Shown here: positions 30,894-42,999 of the stretch, piece by piece
Numbering within the stretch: the stretch's first letter is position 1
Layout: the number at the start of each line of letters is the position of its first letter
Assembly: GCA_051453625.1 (NCBI GenBank)
Contig: JBOZIK010000001.1
Location: forward strand, 253,016,241-253,080,240
Direction of reading: 5' to 3'
Source of the DNA: Welwitschia mirabilis
Lineage: Eukaryota > Gnetophyta > Gnetopsida > Welwitschiales
DNA length: 64,000 bases
The notes under the pieces: generated by a model
Seen by the model: only the letters and a program-made list of their open reading frames with translations
Told to the model about the DNA's origin: nothing
Database searches by the model: none
Translations under genes and position numbers: made by a program

Positions 30894-32259
30894 TACTTGT
30901 GATTAACTTTAACAAATAAAAACAAGGTCCTTCTTTACAGAAATATCCTAGTATTATTCTTTACTTAGGGATAACTAGTAATAAATTAAAAATAATAATA
31001 AAACCAAATTCAAAAATATTTGAGGAAAATAAAATAGAAGAAAGAAAACATGTTTAGAAAGATTAAAGACTAAAGCTAGGACTAGAGCATAGCTCTTAGG
31101 ATCTACCATAAATATAATAGTAATGAGAAGAGTTCCTATAGCAAAAATAGATTTTCTTTGTTATAAAACTAGAAATGTTAAACTTCATAAAAGATTAAGC
31201 ATGGCAACACATTCTTATTTACCATATAAGTATTGATGAAAACTTCGAGTCACCTTAGATTTCATAGCATATTTATATAAGCATCAAAGTAGGATGTGAT
31301 TCCAAAATACCATTAAATATGAATCTAAACCATAGAATAATGTATAAACATGAAGAAATCACTTATAAATAGTATAAATCTTAACATATTTTTAGTACAA
31401 TAATAATTATAGCAAGTATGTAAAACATCCATAGTTTCTATCAAGAAGATTGCATTAAAAATTAGCTACCATTTCTTTGACTTACGAAAAGAATTAAAAG
31501 TATGTCATAAGGAAAACTTAAAATCAAGATTCTTGATTTAAGAATATTAATATTTATAAGATAAAATAGAGAAAATCTATAATAGAAAATAGAAAATATT
31601 AAGCTACAACTAAAATATCACTAGCCTTAAGGACTAGCCCATCCTAAGAGAATGATTTGGAAGATAGACATAGAAAGAATTAACCTTAGCATGAAGTATA
31701 AAAAGGCTAGAAGTTATCATTGTTTTAAGGGTAAATAATCTTATTAAGTCATAATTTACAAAATGACATGCTTGACTCTTTTTATAGTAAAGACTAAGGT
31801 TGGTGTATCTAGGGCACTTGGTCATTAAGATTCCATCTTTTAACATTTAGTAAAGTAGTTGGAATCTTTATCTTATAGCATTTGATAGAATGATTGATAT
31901 ATTTATCTTATAACATTTACTGGACTGATTAAAATCTTTGTCTTGTATCATTTAATGGAAATTATTATGAAGAGTTTAACGCATGACATTTGGAGAAAGA
32001 TTTCTTCACCAATTAGTGCCACTGCCCATTATCTTCAATGAAACCATCATTTTGTGTAGAGTTGAATTTACTTTTAGACATGTGTTTCAAAACATCATTA
32101 AAACCTAAAAACATTATACATAACACTACAAATTCACATATGGCATAAAAAATAATGAAAGATGTATTGTTATGCTAGAATCATTAAATTAATGTCTTTT
32201 CCTATGCTAGGTTGGCTTGGTGTGCTAGATATAAATGTTAATTTTTTCATGTTATTACA
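30894..32259 (-). repeat. Element B, 5' LTR
   Basis: 1,366 bp. Starts TACTTGTG (TG decayed to TA), ends CATGTTATTACA. Aligns along its length with 35801-37119 of element C (CATGGYAACA, CATAYGARTGKTGA and CATCAAGCTACAACT-type landmarks are seen in one or both). Confidence 0.82.
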
Positions 32260-33028
32260 TAGGTAGATGCAAAACTATGAATAAGACATGAGAGGTTATG
32301 GAAGGAACATATGAAGGTATATCAATGACCAAGTAATCTAAACTATTGGTTTGGATTAATCACTTTAAAAATCTAATGATAAATGATGGAGAAAGAATTC
32401 ATGAGTACTTCACTAGAGTCAATAATATAGTAAATGTCATTCAAGGAATTTATGAAGATATTTCAAAGCCAAAATTCATTTAGAATGTAATTAGATCCAT
32501 AGCTTTAAAACATAGACTAAAGATAATACCAGTGAAAGAATCAAGAAACTTCAACACTATGAAGATTAAGAAACTATAAAATGCCTAACAGCATATAAAA
32601 TAAACCTTATCCAAGATGGTGTTATGGAAGAAATGTCAATAACTCTAAAGAGAAATAAATATTAAAGACAATTAGTAAAAAGAAAGCTAAAATAATATTT
32701 ATTTAAGCGTGACTCAAGAAATTATGTAAACAAAGAACTAGCTCTAATCATAAGATATATTAAAATGCTACTCTCAGGAAAGATTAAAATACATGAAGAC
32801 AATACTAAGACATTAGGTCCTCAAGTAGAAGATAAGTTCAAAGGTAAATATTCATCTACTACTTTAGTTAAAACTAACATTTCTAGATTGAAATGTTATA
32901 AGTGAGGGATGAGAACATCTAGCCTTAGAATGCCCTATCTTTAACCGCTTGCAAGAAAAATGACAAAGAAAAGAACCTAAGAGAAAGAAGTCATTTTTTA
33001 TTAACTAGGATGATGAGGAAGATGCACA
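32260..33028 (+). pseudogene. Ty1/copia gag relic H
   Basis: On the + strand, with stops: WEVMEGTYEGIS, GERIHEYFTRVNNIVN, NVIRSIALKHR, then a broken zinc knuckle (CYK..., frameshift, EHLALECP at 32,894-32,934) and DDEEDA. This is the order of a copia gag (UBN2-type domain, then CCHC knuckle). It begins immediately after the LTR of element B and runs into a gap, so neither its LTRs nor its pol are visible. Confidence 0.72.
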
Positions 33029-33128
33029 NNNNNNNNNNNNNNNNNNNNNNNNNNNNNNNNNNNNNNNNNNNNNNNNNNNNNNNNNNNNNNNNNNNNNNNN
33101 NNNNNNNNNNNNNNNNNNNNNNNNNNNN
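33029..33128. other. Assembly gap, 100 N
   Basis: It joins copia relic H to the interior of element C; the 3' LTR of C should lie here, so real sequence is probably missing. Flanks do not repeat each other. Confidence 0.98.
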
Positions 33129-33499
33129 TATAGGAGGGGTCATTAGTTTATTAGCCTAATAAAGAAGTAATCTTATCCACATAAATGCTTGAAAGAAAGA
33201 CACATAAGGAAAGTAGAAAAACCACCTTTTCTTTTTTAATTCTAAATTAGAGACATCAAATGAATGCAAGCCTTGACAAAAGAGCTCGAAGACAAAGATA
33301 ACTTACTTGTGAAAAGCAAGGTTCCACCTAATCTCAACCAAAACCATGGAATGACAAAGATCTCTTATTTTTTGCTTATGGGAAAAGACCACTATCTAGG
33401 ATCGGTAAGTCTCATAAACTCATAGTACAAATGGGTGAGGTTGGTGGTTTGTAAGCCTTAATGCCATGTTGGAAGATGTGTGTGATATAGTTAAGATGG

Positions 33500-33721
33500 T
33501 TATGGATTATTCAATGGTGTGAGTGGAGTTTTGGATTTACCTAGGTAAAATGGTTTAAGGTGACGATTATACAAATCATAGTGTTTGTGTGGTTCCATGA
33601 GAAATACACCATCAAGTGGCATTAGTTTCATTGTGAATGGACCTACCCATCCTAAATCTAATCTAAAATCATGAAAAGAAACTAAAATTTTTAAACAAAA
33701 AGGTTTTCCAACGTGATGCAT
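33500..33721 (-). pseudogene. Element C integrase-tail-like segment
   Basis: 73-residue open stretch with LGWVGPFTMKLMPLDGV and KHYDLYNRHLKPFYLG. GPF..(K)...RLKPF is the usual C-terminal end of Athila-type integrases. No DDE core lies upstream of it in any frame. Confidence 0.65.
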
Positions 33722-34107
33722 GGGTGAAGGGTTAATGGAATGAAAGCAAAGGTTAGATGATAGGTCAAGAACAGGTGAAGCATTTTAAATTGAGAGAGAA
33801 TCCATGTAGATTTTGATGCATGTGTCTACAACATTAGGGAGAACATAAATGCAAGGAGTGAAGGGTAGTGCTTAAAGCTTAAAATCGTTCATTCTTTAGC
33901 CTACTTGTGCTTCCTCAACAAGTCTTGCAAGATATTATCTTGATGGAAAGAAAAAGATGAATTAGAAACCATTTGATAAGGTAAATGTTCATTGAAAGAA
34001 TCATGTTTCAATTCATTAGATGGTGGTTTCAATTCTAAGAAAGGTTTGTCTTCTTTATTAAAGCTTGTATCTCGCTCAAAAGCTGAAGATATATAGAATC
34101 ATTTTGC

Positions 34108-34930
34108 TCATGAGAATGTTGAGAAGGCAGCAAAGGTTCTACATATAATGGATCGTGTATGGGTTTTTGTTAATGCTCTTCTCTTCACAAGGGTTGCTAA
34201 ATGACTCATTCGCTGCTGTATAACTCTCCTTAACTGTATATCTTTTCTCAAATGGTTACTCATCCTCTCATATCTTCTCATCCTCAAGGTCCTCCTAGGT
34301 TTCCTTATTGGTGTCTTCCTCATTCCTAAAAGATGTAGTTTGGGTTTCATCAATTTGATTATGATCAATCTGTCAATTATTTCAAGACTCCTAGTAATAG
34401 GTTCATGGAATGTAGAAGGCTCTTCTTCTTCTTGTTGGTTAAGCACACTAAAGATTTGAGTAGTAACCTTATTTAACTATTGTATATTTTTCTCAAGCCT
34501 TTGATTTGTTTGCATTTGGGCTTTCGTGAATCTCATAAGGGTGTCTTCCAAGGAATTTGAATAGGGTCATTGTGTGTTGGAAGGTAAAAGGTTTTGTTTA
34601 TTAGGGATGATGGAAGGTATAGATTCATGATTTTCTTTGTAAGGATTTGATCCATGTGCACTACGAGGTTGAAGAAAACATGAAGGGGTATCTAAGTATT
34701 CAGGCTGAAGATAATGCCTTATAGTTCTCTTAGGTCGAAGGTAATCTCATACAATTTATTTAGACTGATGATAATTAGTAAAGTTGTATAAATTTTGTTG
34801 GTTCAAATAAAAAGGTGTCCTTTCAATATTGGGATCCATTTAGGGTTCAAAAGGCATTTCATATAATCTATTACAAGCATCATGTCTTCAATCCATGTGA
34901 AATTTTAAAGGATCGCCTATAAAATCCATC
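34108..34930 (-). pseudogene. Element C gag remnant and start of linker
   Basis: On the - strand: MDPNIE, then NSLEDTL, AQMQTNQRLEKNIQQLN, TTQIFSVLNQQEEEEPSTF, followed by linker landmarks NPCEEKSINKNP and (other frame) LLPSQHSHEQND. It lines up with A and B, with frameshifts and stops. Confidence 0.65.
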
Positions 34931-35800
34931 ATCAAGGTCACACTTCCAGAAATCTGCGAGTTTTCAAGAGGGGCCCAATATTAGAGAGTTCAGAGGATCC
35001 AAATGAGGTTCCTTGCAAAACCTAAAGATGTTTGGTACAAAAAGGCTGGCAATGCCGATGAGGTCTATCAGCGGCGTCAATTATTTGATGAGAAACGATT
35101 TGAAAAAAGAAGGCATTATGTTCAGGTTCACACAAAATGGTTCGCATAACGGTAACAAAAATAAATGGCTAAAAAATGGAAATGACAGAGCAAATAGAAA
35201 ATGAGAATCAAGAAAAATCTTTAGAAAACAAAACTTCAAAAATTAACAAAAATCAAAACCTAAATTCAAACACGCAGCATTGAAAGTGAAATCTCCAGTA
35301 ATAAAAAAAAATGTAAAGAAAGAAGAAAGAGGAAAAAGGGTTCTTTTATGTTTTTGTTGTTTCCAATTTCCTGAAATTTCTTGATTTTTGGTGCTTTGTC
35401 CTTCGTCCAAGAGAATTTGATTAGTAAAGCTTGCAAAAACTAGTTAGCCATGTAACAAAAAAGATTGTTATAACAATATTTTTTTTAAGTTAGAGCTAAA
35501 AAGTTCAAGAAAACTTAAAAGAACTTGAAAAAAAGGGACCATTTCGGGTATTACTAGAAAGGACCAATACTCATCACTAGAAAGTATAAAAACTAAAAGA
35601 AATGTAGAAAACTAAAAGAAATCCTAGACCAATTTTGGTATCATTAGAAACAAACCAATACCAACCATTGGGAAAATATAAAAAATGTAAATACTAAAAT
35701 CTAAGGTGCAAGAAAAAAAGAAAAAAGAAAAAAGAAAAACTTGTGTATGCTTCACTATAAAGTTACCATGCTATTATTCCTAGCAACAACATAAAAAAGC

Positions 35801-37119
35801 TGATTGAGGCCTATGTTTACAAATAAAAACTAGGGCGTTTGTTGTAGAAGGGTCCTAGTGTTATTCTTTCCTCAGGGATAATTGTGGAAAAGATGGAGTA
35901 AAACACACACTTATAAACTAGCATAAAGATTAAGCCAAAACTTCAAGGGCAAAAATAAAAATAGCTGAAAATGTTTCTTATAATTAGAGACTAGAGTCAA
36001 GAACAAGCGTAGCTCTTAGAATCTAGCATGAACATAATAACGATCACAAGGGTTCCTACAGTGAAAATAAATCTGCTTTGTTGTTAAAGTAGAAATGTTA
36101 ATCTTTGTCAACGCTTAAGCATGGTAACATAATCTCATTTACCATATGAATGGTGATAAAGACCTCAAGTCATCTTAGCTTTTCTAGCATATCTGTATAA
36201 GCATAAAAAACAGGATGTGATTCCCAAAGACCATTAAACATCAGTATAAACTACAGACTAAGATGTAAACATGAAGAAAGAAATAGATAAAAATATCAAC
36301 ATATTTAGTATGACAAGAAGCATAAAAAGTATGTAAAACATCCACACTTGCTAAAAAAAGATTACACCAAAATGTTAACTAATGTTTCTTCGACATATCA
36401 AAAACATTAAAAGCATGTCGCAAGCCACACTTAAAATCAAGAGACTAAATCAAAGAGCAATAGTATTTTATTGATGAAATAGAGCAAAACTTCATTTATG
36501 AACATAAAACATCAAGCTACAACTAAAATTCCATGCTAGCCTTAACAATTAGCCCCTCCTAAGTGAAAGATTTAGAAGATAAACATGAGAAGCATCAACC
36601 TCAATGTGAAGTACAATGGAGTCCATCCAAAGATTTTCAAAAAGATTGATGAATTTTCATTAAATGAGGTACTTCATTCTTTTCATAGAGAAATAAAGGG
36701 TTAGGGTTTGGATGTTTAGGGTTTTCTCGTTTAGGGTCTTACATTAGAAAATTATCACTTTATGGCAGGAGATAATGGCTGATTTTATTGTAATAACTGA
36801 CTGAGGCCAGGACCAAAAGCTGATTGCTTTTCCATTATGGATTTAGAAAGTAAGTTTAGAAGAAATTCTATCAAAGGGTCCGACGCTACTGTATAGGTAA
36901 CTAGTGCAACTGGTGTTTTTCCCCTGTTCAGCTCTAGTTTGTGCCAAATGCCCGAAATGTTGCTAAATTCCTAAAAATGTCATAGGAGAATGCATAAGAT
37001 CAAGTATGGCATGAAAAATAGCATAAAACTTAGTTTTATGATTAAAAATGTTAAATTAATGTCTTTAGATAAATTGACCTAATATACTTGAGATAAATGT
37101 CAATTTTTACGTGTTAACA
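35801..37119 (-). repeat. Element C, 5' LTR
   Basis: 1,319 bp, TG...CA. Ten bases after its end a second LTR-start sequence begins (37,130). Confidence 0.83.
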
Positions 37120-37129
37120 TACAGAAAGC

Positions 37130-37340
37130 TGATTAAGGCCTATCTTTATAGATAAAAACTAGGGCCTTCATTGTAAAAGTGCCTTAGTGTTGTTCTTTCC
37201 TCAGAGATAATTGTGGTAGAAATATAGTAAAATGCAAACCTCTAAATTAGCATGGAAAGTAGGATGTGATTTCCACACCATCAAATATTAGTATAAACTA
37301 CCGACTAAGATGTATTAGTATAAACTACCCACTAAGACGT
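37130..37340 (-). repeat. LTR fragment next to element C
   Basis: Starts TGATTAAGGCCTATC like the LTR of C and follows it for about 115 bp, then jumps at AGCATGG to LTR sequence that should lie some 290 bp further on. An internal deletion at short homology (AGCAT) explains this. A 19-bp stretch (ATTAGTATAAACTACC.ACTAAGA) is duplicated inside. Confidence 0.7.
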
Positions 37341-37440
37341 GTATAACCACATGTAAAACCTACATACCATAGCATTTGAACCCAATTTGTTAGAGCTTAC
37401 AATTAATAATCATGGGCTAAACCAGTTATGCATCAAATAC
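37341..37440. repeat. Repeat X, copy 2
   Basis: Matches 26,783-26,893. Probably part of the same LTR variant. Confidence 0.75.
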
Positions 37441-38979
37441 TTTAATAGTCATTTTATTAATAATGTAATTGTGAAAAACAAAAGTAAATCCAAAGATCAA
37501 TTTTTGATTTGCTTGACTAGGAAAACATAAAATATGACATCTTTTTAAAATTGAATAATAGAAATTAATAGTCTAAGCTTCAAATTTAAATGTAAAATTG
37601 AAGAACTCTTGCCACTTCTTGAACAAAGTGGGAAACATTGTCTTGAATAATCTAGGATAGAAAAAAGCATGGTTGTGTTGAATCATACCAATAATAGATA
37701 CAATAGTAAGTTATTTATCTTGATGTCAAATGTAAAGGTAACTTAGAAATAATATGTTTTTCTTTTTATACCTTGGTATCTCCAATGAAAACCTTTTTTT
37801 AATCAACTTAATAGAATTTGAGTGCCTTAGGATATATGTTATAAATAGCTTTTTTTTTTAACTTAAAGAGTTTTATTCGGTTAAGTTTGATGAATAAAGA
37901 TATTGACCTTTGTTAATAGCTATTTTTATATATTGTTTTGTCAAGATGACCATTTAGATTGACATATCTAACTAGGTAGTATGTACTTAAACATTCTTTT
38001 AACTATGTTACTTGTTCCATTTAAATATCACAAGAAAATGATGTTAGAGCATGTATGCAAGATAATATTTTATTAAATGAATATATAATTTCATGCATTA
38101 TTTAAAGTGATATTATAAGATACACCATGATACAACACATTAGTTAAGTAGGGAATCAATCAATTAAAGTACTTTTTCAAGGACCATATAAGCATCATGT
38201 AGTAGATATGAACACAACATTTTAACACCTTCCTTCTTTAATCCATAATGTGAAAGTGATTTCTTGCAAAACATAGGCGTTATTTGTGACAACTCTTTAA
38301 TGACAAGACTATTAAAGTCCATGCCCGTTTTTCCACCCCTCTTCCTCTCTCTCTTTCCCCCTACTCCCCATCTCTCTCCCTTCCTCTCTCCTTCTCTCCC
38401 TTTATGGGTTGTGAATACTTAAAAGTGGTATCTCTTGTGGTCTACTATTCATAGATTTGACAACCAATTACATATGATATACCTAATATATCCAAATATT
38501 AAATATCTAGCAAAATACAATGAAACGTGTTTGAAAGTAGAACACAAAATAAAACTATCTATAGCATGCAACCATAATATTGAATATTAAAAATAAGAAC
38601 AATAGGATCAAAAGTATAGAAAGAACAAAATATCTAAAGTTGTAGCGAACTTTTGAACATTCATGACTTGAAAAGTTCACCTTATAGTGGTAATGTTTCT
38701 ATTGATCCTCTAATTCGTTGCTCAAAAATGGTTACAAGTTTATAGGCTTATTTGTTGTCCCTTTAGAAGTTTTAATGTTTAGTGAGTAATTAACCCATTT
38801 TATTAATAAATTTAAGATAAACTACTAAGTAGTTGAATGCTCCTTACAATGTGCGATAAAAAAATAAAAAGCATATATTAGCTAGGTCATGTTAATTTGT
38901 ATTTTGGATAAGTTCGAGGGTTTGAAATGGCTAAAGTTTAAAAGATAAAAGAAAGTTTTTTCCCCTCTGTTTAAGAAAC
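37441..38979. other. Unassigned AT-rich sequence with pyrimidine tract
   Basis: No coding or transposon signal recognised. A C/T-only stretch of about 70 bases lies around 38,331-38,402. Confidence 0.5.
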
Positions 38980-40306
38980 TTTTTGTTACAATGTTTGGAT
39001 TTAAAACTAAGCTTTCACTTAGTTATCATTCTTTTATTAGGAATAACATAGGTAGTGGTTCAAAATTTTTACTAACTTCACTTAATCTAAGTGCAAAATT
39101 TAAGAAAAGAAAAAAAGAGAGAGAGGTGATTTTAGAGTTGTGTCTTGAACTTCAACTTCAGAGATGAGGGAAGCAAGCTAGCTCCAAGGCTTCATTAATT
39201 TGTTTCAAGTAATCCTTCACTCTAATGTTGCTCAATGCTTCTTTTGCAACACACTTAAAACCATTAAGTGTTTCGGTTCAGATCATGGTGACATAATGTC
39301 ATTCATCATATGAGTGATGGTGAACTCAATTGTCACTTAATCTTCCAAGCCTTAAAGGAATAATAGAAAGTAAGGACTCTAGTACTTAAAATCCATAAAA
39401 TTAGAAGACTTAGATTAAGTTTTAAAGAGCTCATCCAAATGAAAATAGGTCTTAATGGTTAAGTTTCTTCCTAAACATTTCAAATATAAAATGATTCATA
39501 ATTTGAAATAAAAGGCAAACAACTTATATATTAAAGAGAGAACACTTTACAAAAAGAGAAGAAAGATGTTGAAGAACTCCTCAAGCGATTCTGAGGAGTA
39601 GCTCACTCCACAAAGGAGTTGCTTAAAAAGCCATCGCGATTGATGCTTCAAGATTCTACAATTCTCCAAAGCTAAAATATGATACAATGAAGGGTCCAAG
39701 GACCTTTTATACAGAGAGATGGGTAAGACGGATGGTTGCAAGCTCTTGGCCTATAGTGTTAGGTGGAAAGTTACACAATCATGACATTTCCTTTTGGTAG
39801 AGATTCTTATGATGAAGTTAACACTTTTCTTTTGGATGCTGATGCTGCTACTAACTATTGTCATAGCCATGTTTCTCCACTGACATTTTACTCAACCCTA
39901 TCAAATGTTGCTTTGTGAGTCCCAATCATCACCACCACTTATCATCAAGAATGAAAGTTAATTTTTATGTGGAATTGGATTGATCCCATAGCTGCATTTA
40001 TTTTAGTCCTCCATGAGAAGCCAAGAACATGAGTTTGAAGGTCTTTGACACAAAAAGACTAGGGACGGTAGTGGTATTAGATGGTAGTACCAACATATTA
40101 TTACTAATGATCTTCATTTTAAGTGATGTCCTTCAATCTGGCATAATAAACATGAAAATGTCATGAGCAATGGGATAAGTCTATAATTATTATAAAAATC
40201 AATAGAATACATAGTTTTATGATAAAATTAATTATCTTAATGTCTTTCATTAGGATTAATTGATTATTTAACTTGACCGTAATGTCAATTTTTATATGTC
40301 CATACA
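38980..40306 (-). repeat. Element D, 3' LTR
   Basis: Aligns with 47780-49131 throughout (AAACTAAG.TT.CACTTAGTT near the start, GAACACTTTACAAAAAG midway, TTTTTATATGTCCATACA at the end). The CCCC that follows is the complement of a G-rich polypurine tract. Start estimated to within a few bases. Confidence 0.85.
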
Positions 40307-41120
40307 CCCCAACTACTCTTTTACTAGTGCCTTAATAAAAAGTTAGTAATGTAATGGTTAAACATGGAAAAATTGTCGAAGTTGAAGTGCTTAAGCGAGA
40401 AAGTGATGTAACTTTGAAAAAATTTTTATAATCACTTTTTTGTAATTAAGGCATGTAAATGAAAAATTTTGACATGAAAACTGGATGCTGTACTCCCTAA
40501 CCAAAACTAAACTTTTTCCTCAAAGTTATAAGAAGAAAGTGTTGAAATTATTTTAAGAACATAGTTTTAAACATATTGTAATAAGTTCTTTTATTGAAAA
40601 TCATGCAAAACAATGCAGCTAATATATGAAAAGGGAAAAAAATAACTAATGTGAAATGTTGCTAAATGGAAGGTTGATCGATAAAAATGGTTTATGCCTT
40701 ATAAATTATTTCTCATGAAAATGAGCATGAAGTGAAGTAAAGTGAAGTGGAGTGAAGTATAGGGGAGATGAAAAATGTGTTAATGAGCTAAACCATAAAC
40801 TAATGAACAAATGAGAGAAATATCCCAAGGTAAAGGTCTTTATTAAATTTTTTAATTTTTAATGATCTCACAATCAACTAAGTATAGTCTCAATAGGGTA
40901 TCTTATACAATATTGAAGAGAGCATTAGTGAATTGCAAGTTTTAAAGTTAAAGGACAACAAATCATAGAAAAATTCCAATTCCCATCATTTACTTTCCAT
41001 TATTTTCCATTTCTACCAACATATATGTCCTTAGTTTAAGCCTTTGAATTACATTGAGCATCCAGTGTTATGACAATTTTTATCTATAGAATTAAACATG
41101 TTGTTTTATGTGAAAATCAA

Positions 41121-41225
41121 TGCTGCATTACCAGCAAGTATTTATAGCCCCAAGTAGTTGAACATGTTGCAATTAGATCATTAGAGCTGCATTGTCTGTT
41201 AGTGTCTATAAATCTAATGCAGTTA
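41121..41225 (-). repeat. Duplicated 3' internal motif of element D
   Basis: Two units (TGCATTACCAGCAAGTATTT / TGCATTGTCTGTTAGTGTCT, each followed by ATAxxxC.AA) in the same place as in A (4,754-4,867). Confidence 0.7.
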
Positions 41226-41599
41226 ACTAAACCTAAGTAATCATTGTTATGTGTATTTGGAGGAGAGATATTCTTTTGTTCATCTTCTCATAGTCATTTA
41301 TGATGCACATTAGGGGATCGTTGGTTCATTAGACTAAGCAAGATAAATCTTGTTCCCATCAAAGACTTTAAACTTAAGGAACATATACAAAGGTAGATTC
41401 CATCTTTCTAATCAAGTTTTACCAAGACCAAAAATCTTAAGTGAATGCGTCTTTAATCACAACGCTTGAAATAAATGTAACTCTTCCTTAAAAACAGATA
41501 AGTATATTTAATTTTAACTATTACTTAGGTGACAATGAGATTACTTCTTATTGATTTTTATTTAAGGCCATTAACCTGGATTAGTAAGCCTCATAAATT

Positions 41600-42500
41600 C
41601 ATAATTCATTGGAATAGGTGGATGATAGTGCTTTAGGCGGTGTCCATTAACTTTGAATAGTTGACGGTTTTTGGGGTTTTCTATAACTAAAAATGGTCCT
41701 TTTCACTTAGTGACTAGTTTTCTTGGAAAAAGATGTAACTGTGAGTTATAAAGAAAAATGAGTTATTCCTCCTTAAAATTTTTCCTAAGGATGTGTTAGT
41801 TGTGGAATTTCTTCATCCTCTCTTTGTTTATCCTAATGTTTTTGTAGGTGTCATTCCTAATTTCATCCAATTCATCAAGTTGTATGACCCTATTTTTTAT
41901 TATAGTCTCTAAATCTAAGTTCATGTTTTTGGTTGCCCAGTATGCTTTGTGCTCAAGTTCTACAGGTAGATAACAATCTTTTACATAGACTAGCCTAAAT
42001 GGTGACATTCCTGAAGGAGTTTTATAGGTGGTGCGATAGGCCCATAAAATATCGTTAAGCTTAAAGAACTCGTCTTACCTTGTAGAGTTTACTACCTTTT
42101 ACAAAAACTTTTTAATCTCTCTATTCATAACCTTAACTTGCGACTAGTTTGGGGGTGGTAAGGTGTTACTACTATATGAGTAATCCTATATTTAGCAAGA
42201 AGATTATTGAATATTTTATTGCTGAAATGTGTTCCTGTGTACTAATTAAAACTCATGGATAGCCAAATCGTATTAAGATATTTTACTTAAAGAATTTTAT
42301 CATTGGTTGAGTATCATTTGATCAATAAGAGCATATCTTAACCCTTTTTTTAATGTAATTAACATAGATAAAAATATACTGATGCTCATTTGAATGTAGT
42401 TAAAGGCCCTAAAAATAAATTCTCAAATATCGAAGGGTTTGACTATGAGAATGGGATTCAGAAGCATTATTTATGTTCATGAAAGACTTCCTAATTTTGG
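41600..42500 (-). pseudogene. Element D integrase
   Basis: On the - strand: ACDNCQ (zinc finger end, about 42.5 kb), then a broken core with YTGTHFSNKIFNNLLAKY and VVTPYHPQTS (about 42.13-42.26 kb), then SPFRLVYVKDCYLPVELEHK, LDELDEIRNDTYKN (41,796-42,008), and KGPFLVIENPKNRQLFKVNG with HRLKHYHP (about 41.6-41.72 kb). The second catalytic Asp of the SDGG motif is lost and stops occur. Confidence 0.82.
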
Positions 42501-42826
42501 CAATTATCACAAGCTTTATAGTAAAGATAGGAGTTTTTAAAAATATATAACTAATAAAAATTAGAATGAAGGAATTTTCATAGTAGCTTTATTAGTTGAG
42601 TAATGGACACTACAAGCTTCAGAATGGCAATGCTTGAGAATGTCGTGTATTTTAGTTTGAGTCAGACATTTGTGCATGACTTGGTCTAGACAATATTTAA
42701 AAAGATAAGGGATATCTCAAGAGAAGTATTTGACCTATCTTAAGAACCTCTTTTTATCATTAGAGGTCCAGTGGGAAGGAATGATTTTGGAGACTAGGTA
42801 GTTAGCAATATCCGCAAATCAAGATA

Positions 42827-42926
42827 NNNNNNNNNNNNNNNNNNNNNNNNNNNNNNNNNNNNNNNNNNNNNNNNNNNNNNNNNNNNNNNNNNNNNNNNNN
42901 NNNNNNNNNNNNNNNNNNNNNNNNNN
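42827..42926. other. Assembly gap, 100 N, with duplicated flanks
   Basis: The 53 bases before the gap (42774-42826) recur exactly right after it (42927-42979). The most likely cause is a failed overlap merge, so the true sequence is contiguous. Confidence 0.95.
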
Positions 42927-42999
42927 GGAAGGAATGATTTTGGAGACTAGGTAGTTAGCAATATCCGCAAATCAAGATAATTCCTTAACTAAAAAGAGA

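Larger units (their letters stand above)
26894..32259 (-). mobile_element. LTR element B: nonautonomous Athila-related, left LTR truncated
   Basis: Right (5') LTR 30894-32259, left (3') LTR present only as its last ~880 bp (26894-27775). Primer site 30870-30887. The internal region follows the plan of A and C: 3' repeated motif, integrase-tail-like segment, linker, gag C-terminal remnant, leader. No RT or protease. It contains a 42-bp (TA)n microsatellite at about 28,152-28,193. Strongly decayed and AT-rich. Confidence 0.82.
33129..37119 (-). mobile_element. LTR element C: nonautonomous Athila-related, 3' end lost in gap
   Basis: Right (5') LTR 35801-37119 (TGATTGAGGCC...CGTGTTAACA), primer-site relic about 35,777-35,794, leader, gag remnant, linker, integrase-like tail, then TTAGCCTAAT sequence homologous to A (4,990), B (28,220) and D (41,320) before the gap. 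No RT, protease or RNase H. The best-preserved gag coiled coil and GPF tail among the three nonautonomous copies. Confidence 0.8.

Noticed and set aside
40307-41560. Possible env-like gene between integrase and 3' LTR of element D
   Set aside because: No open frame or membrane-protein signature. The stretch holds the paired motif and AT-rich noncoding DNA only.
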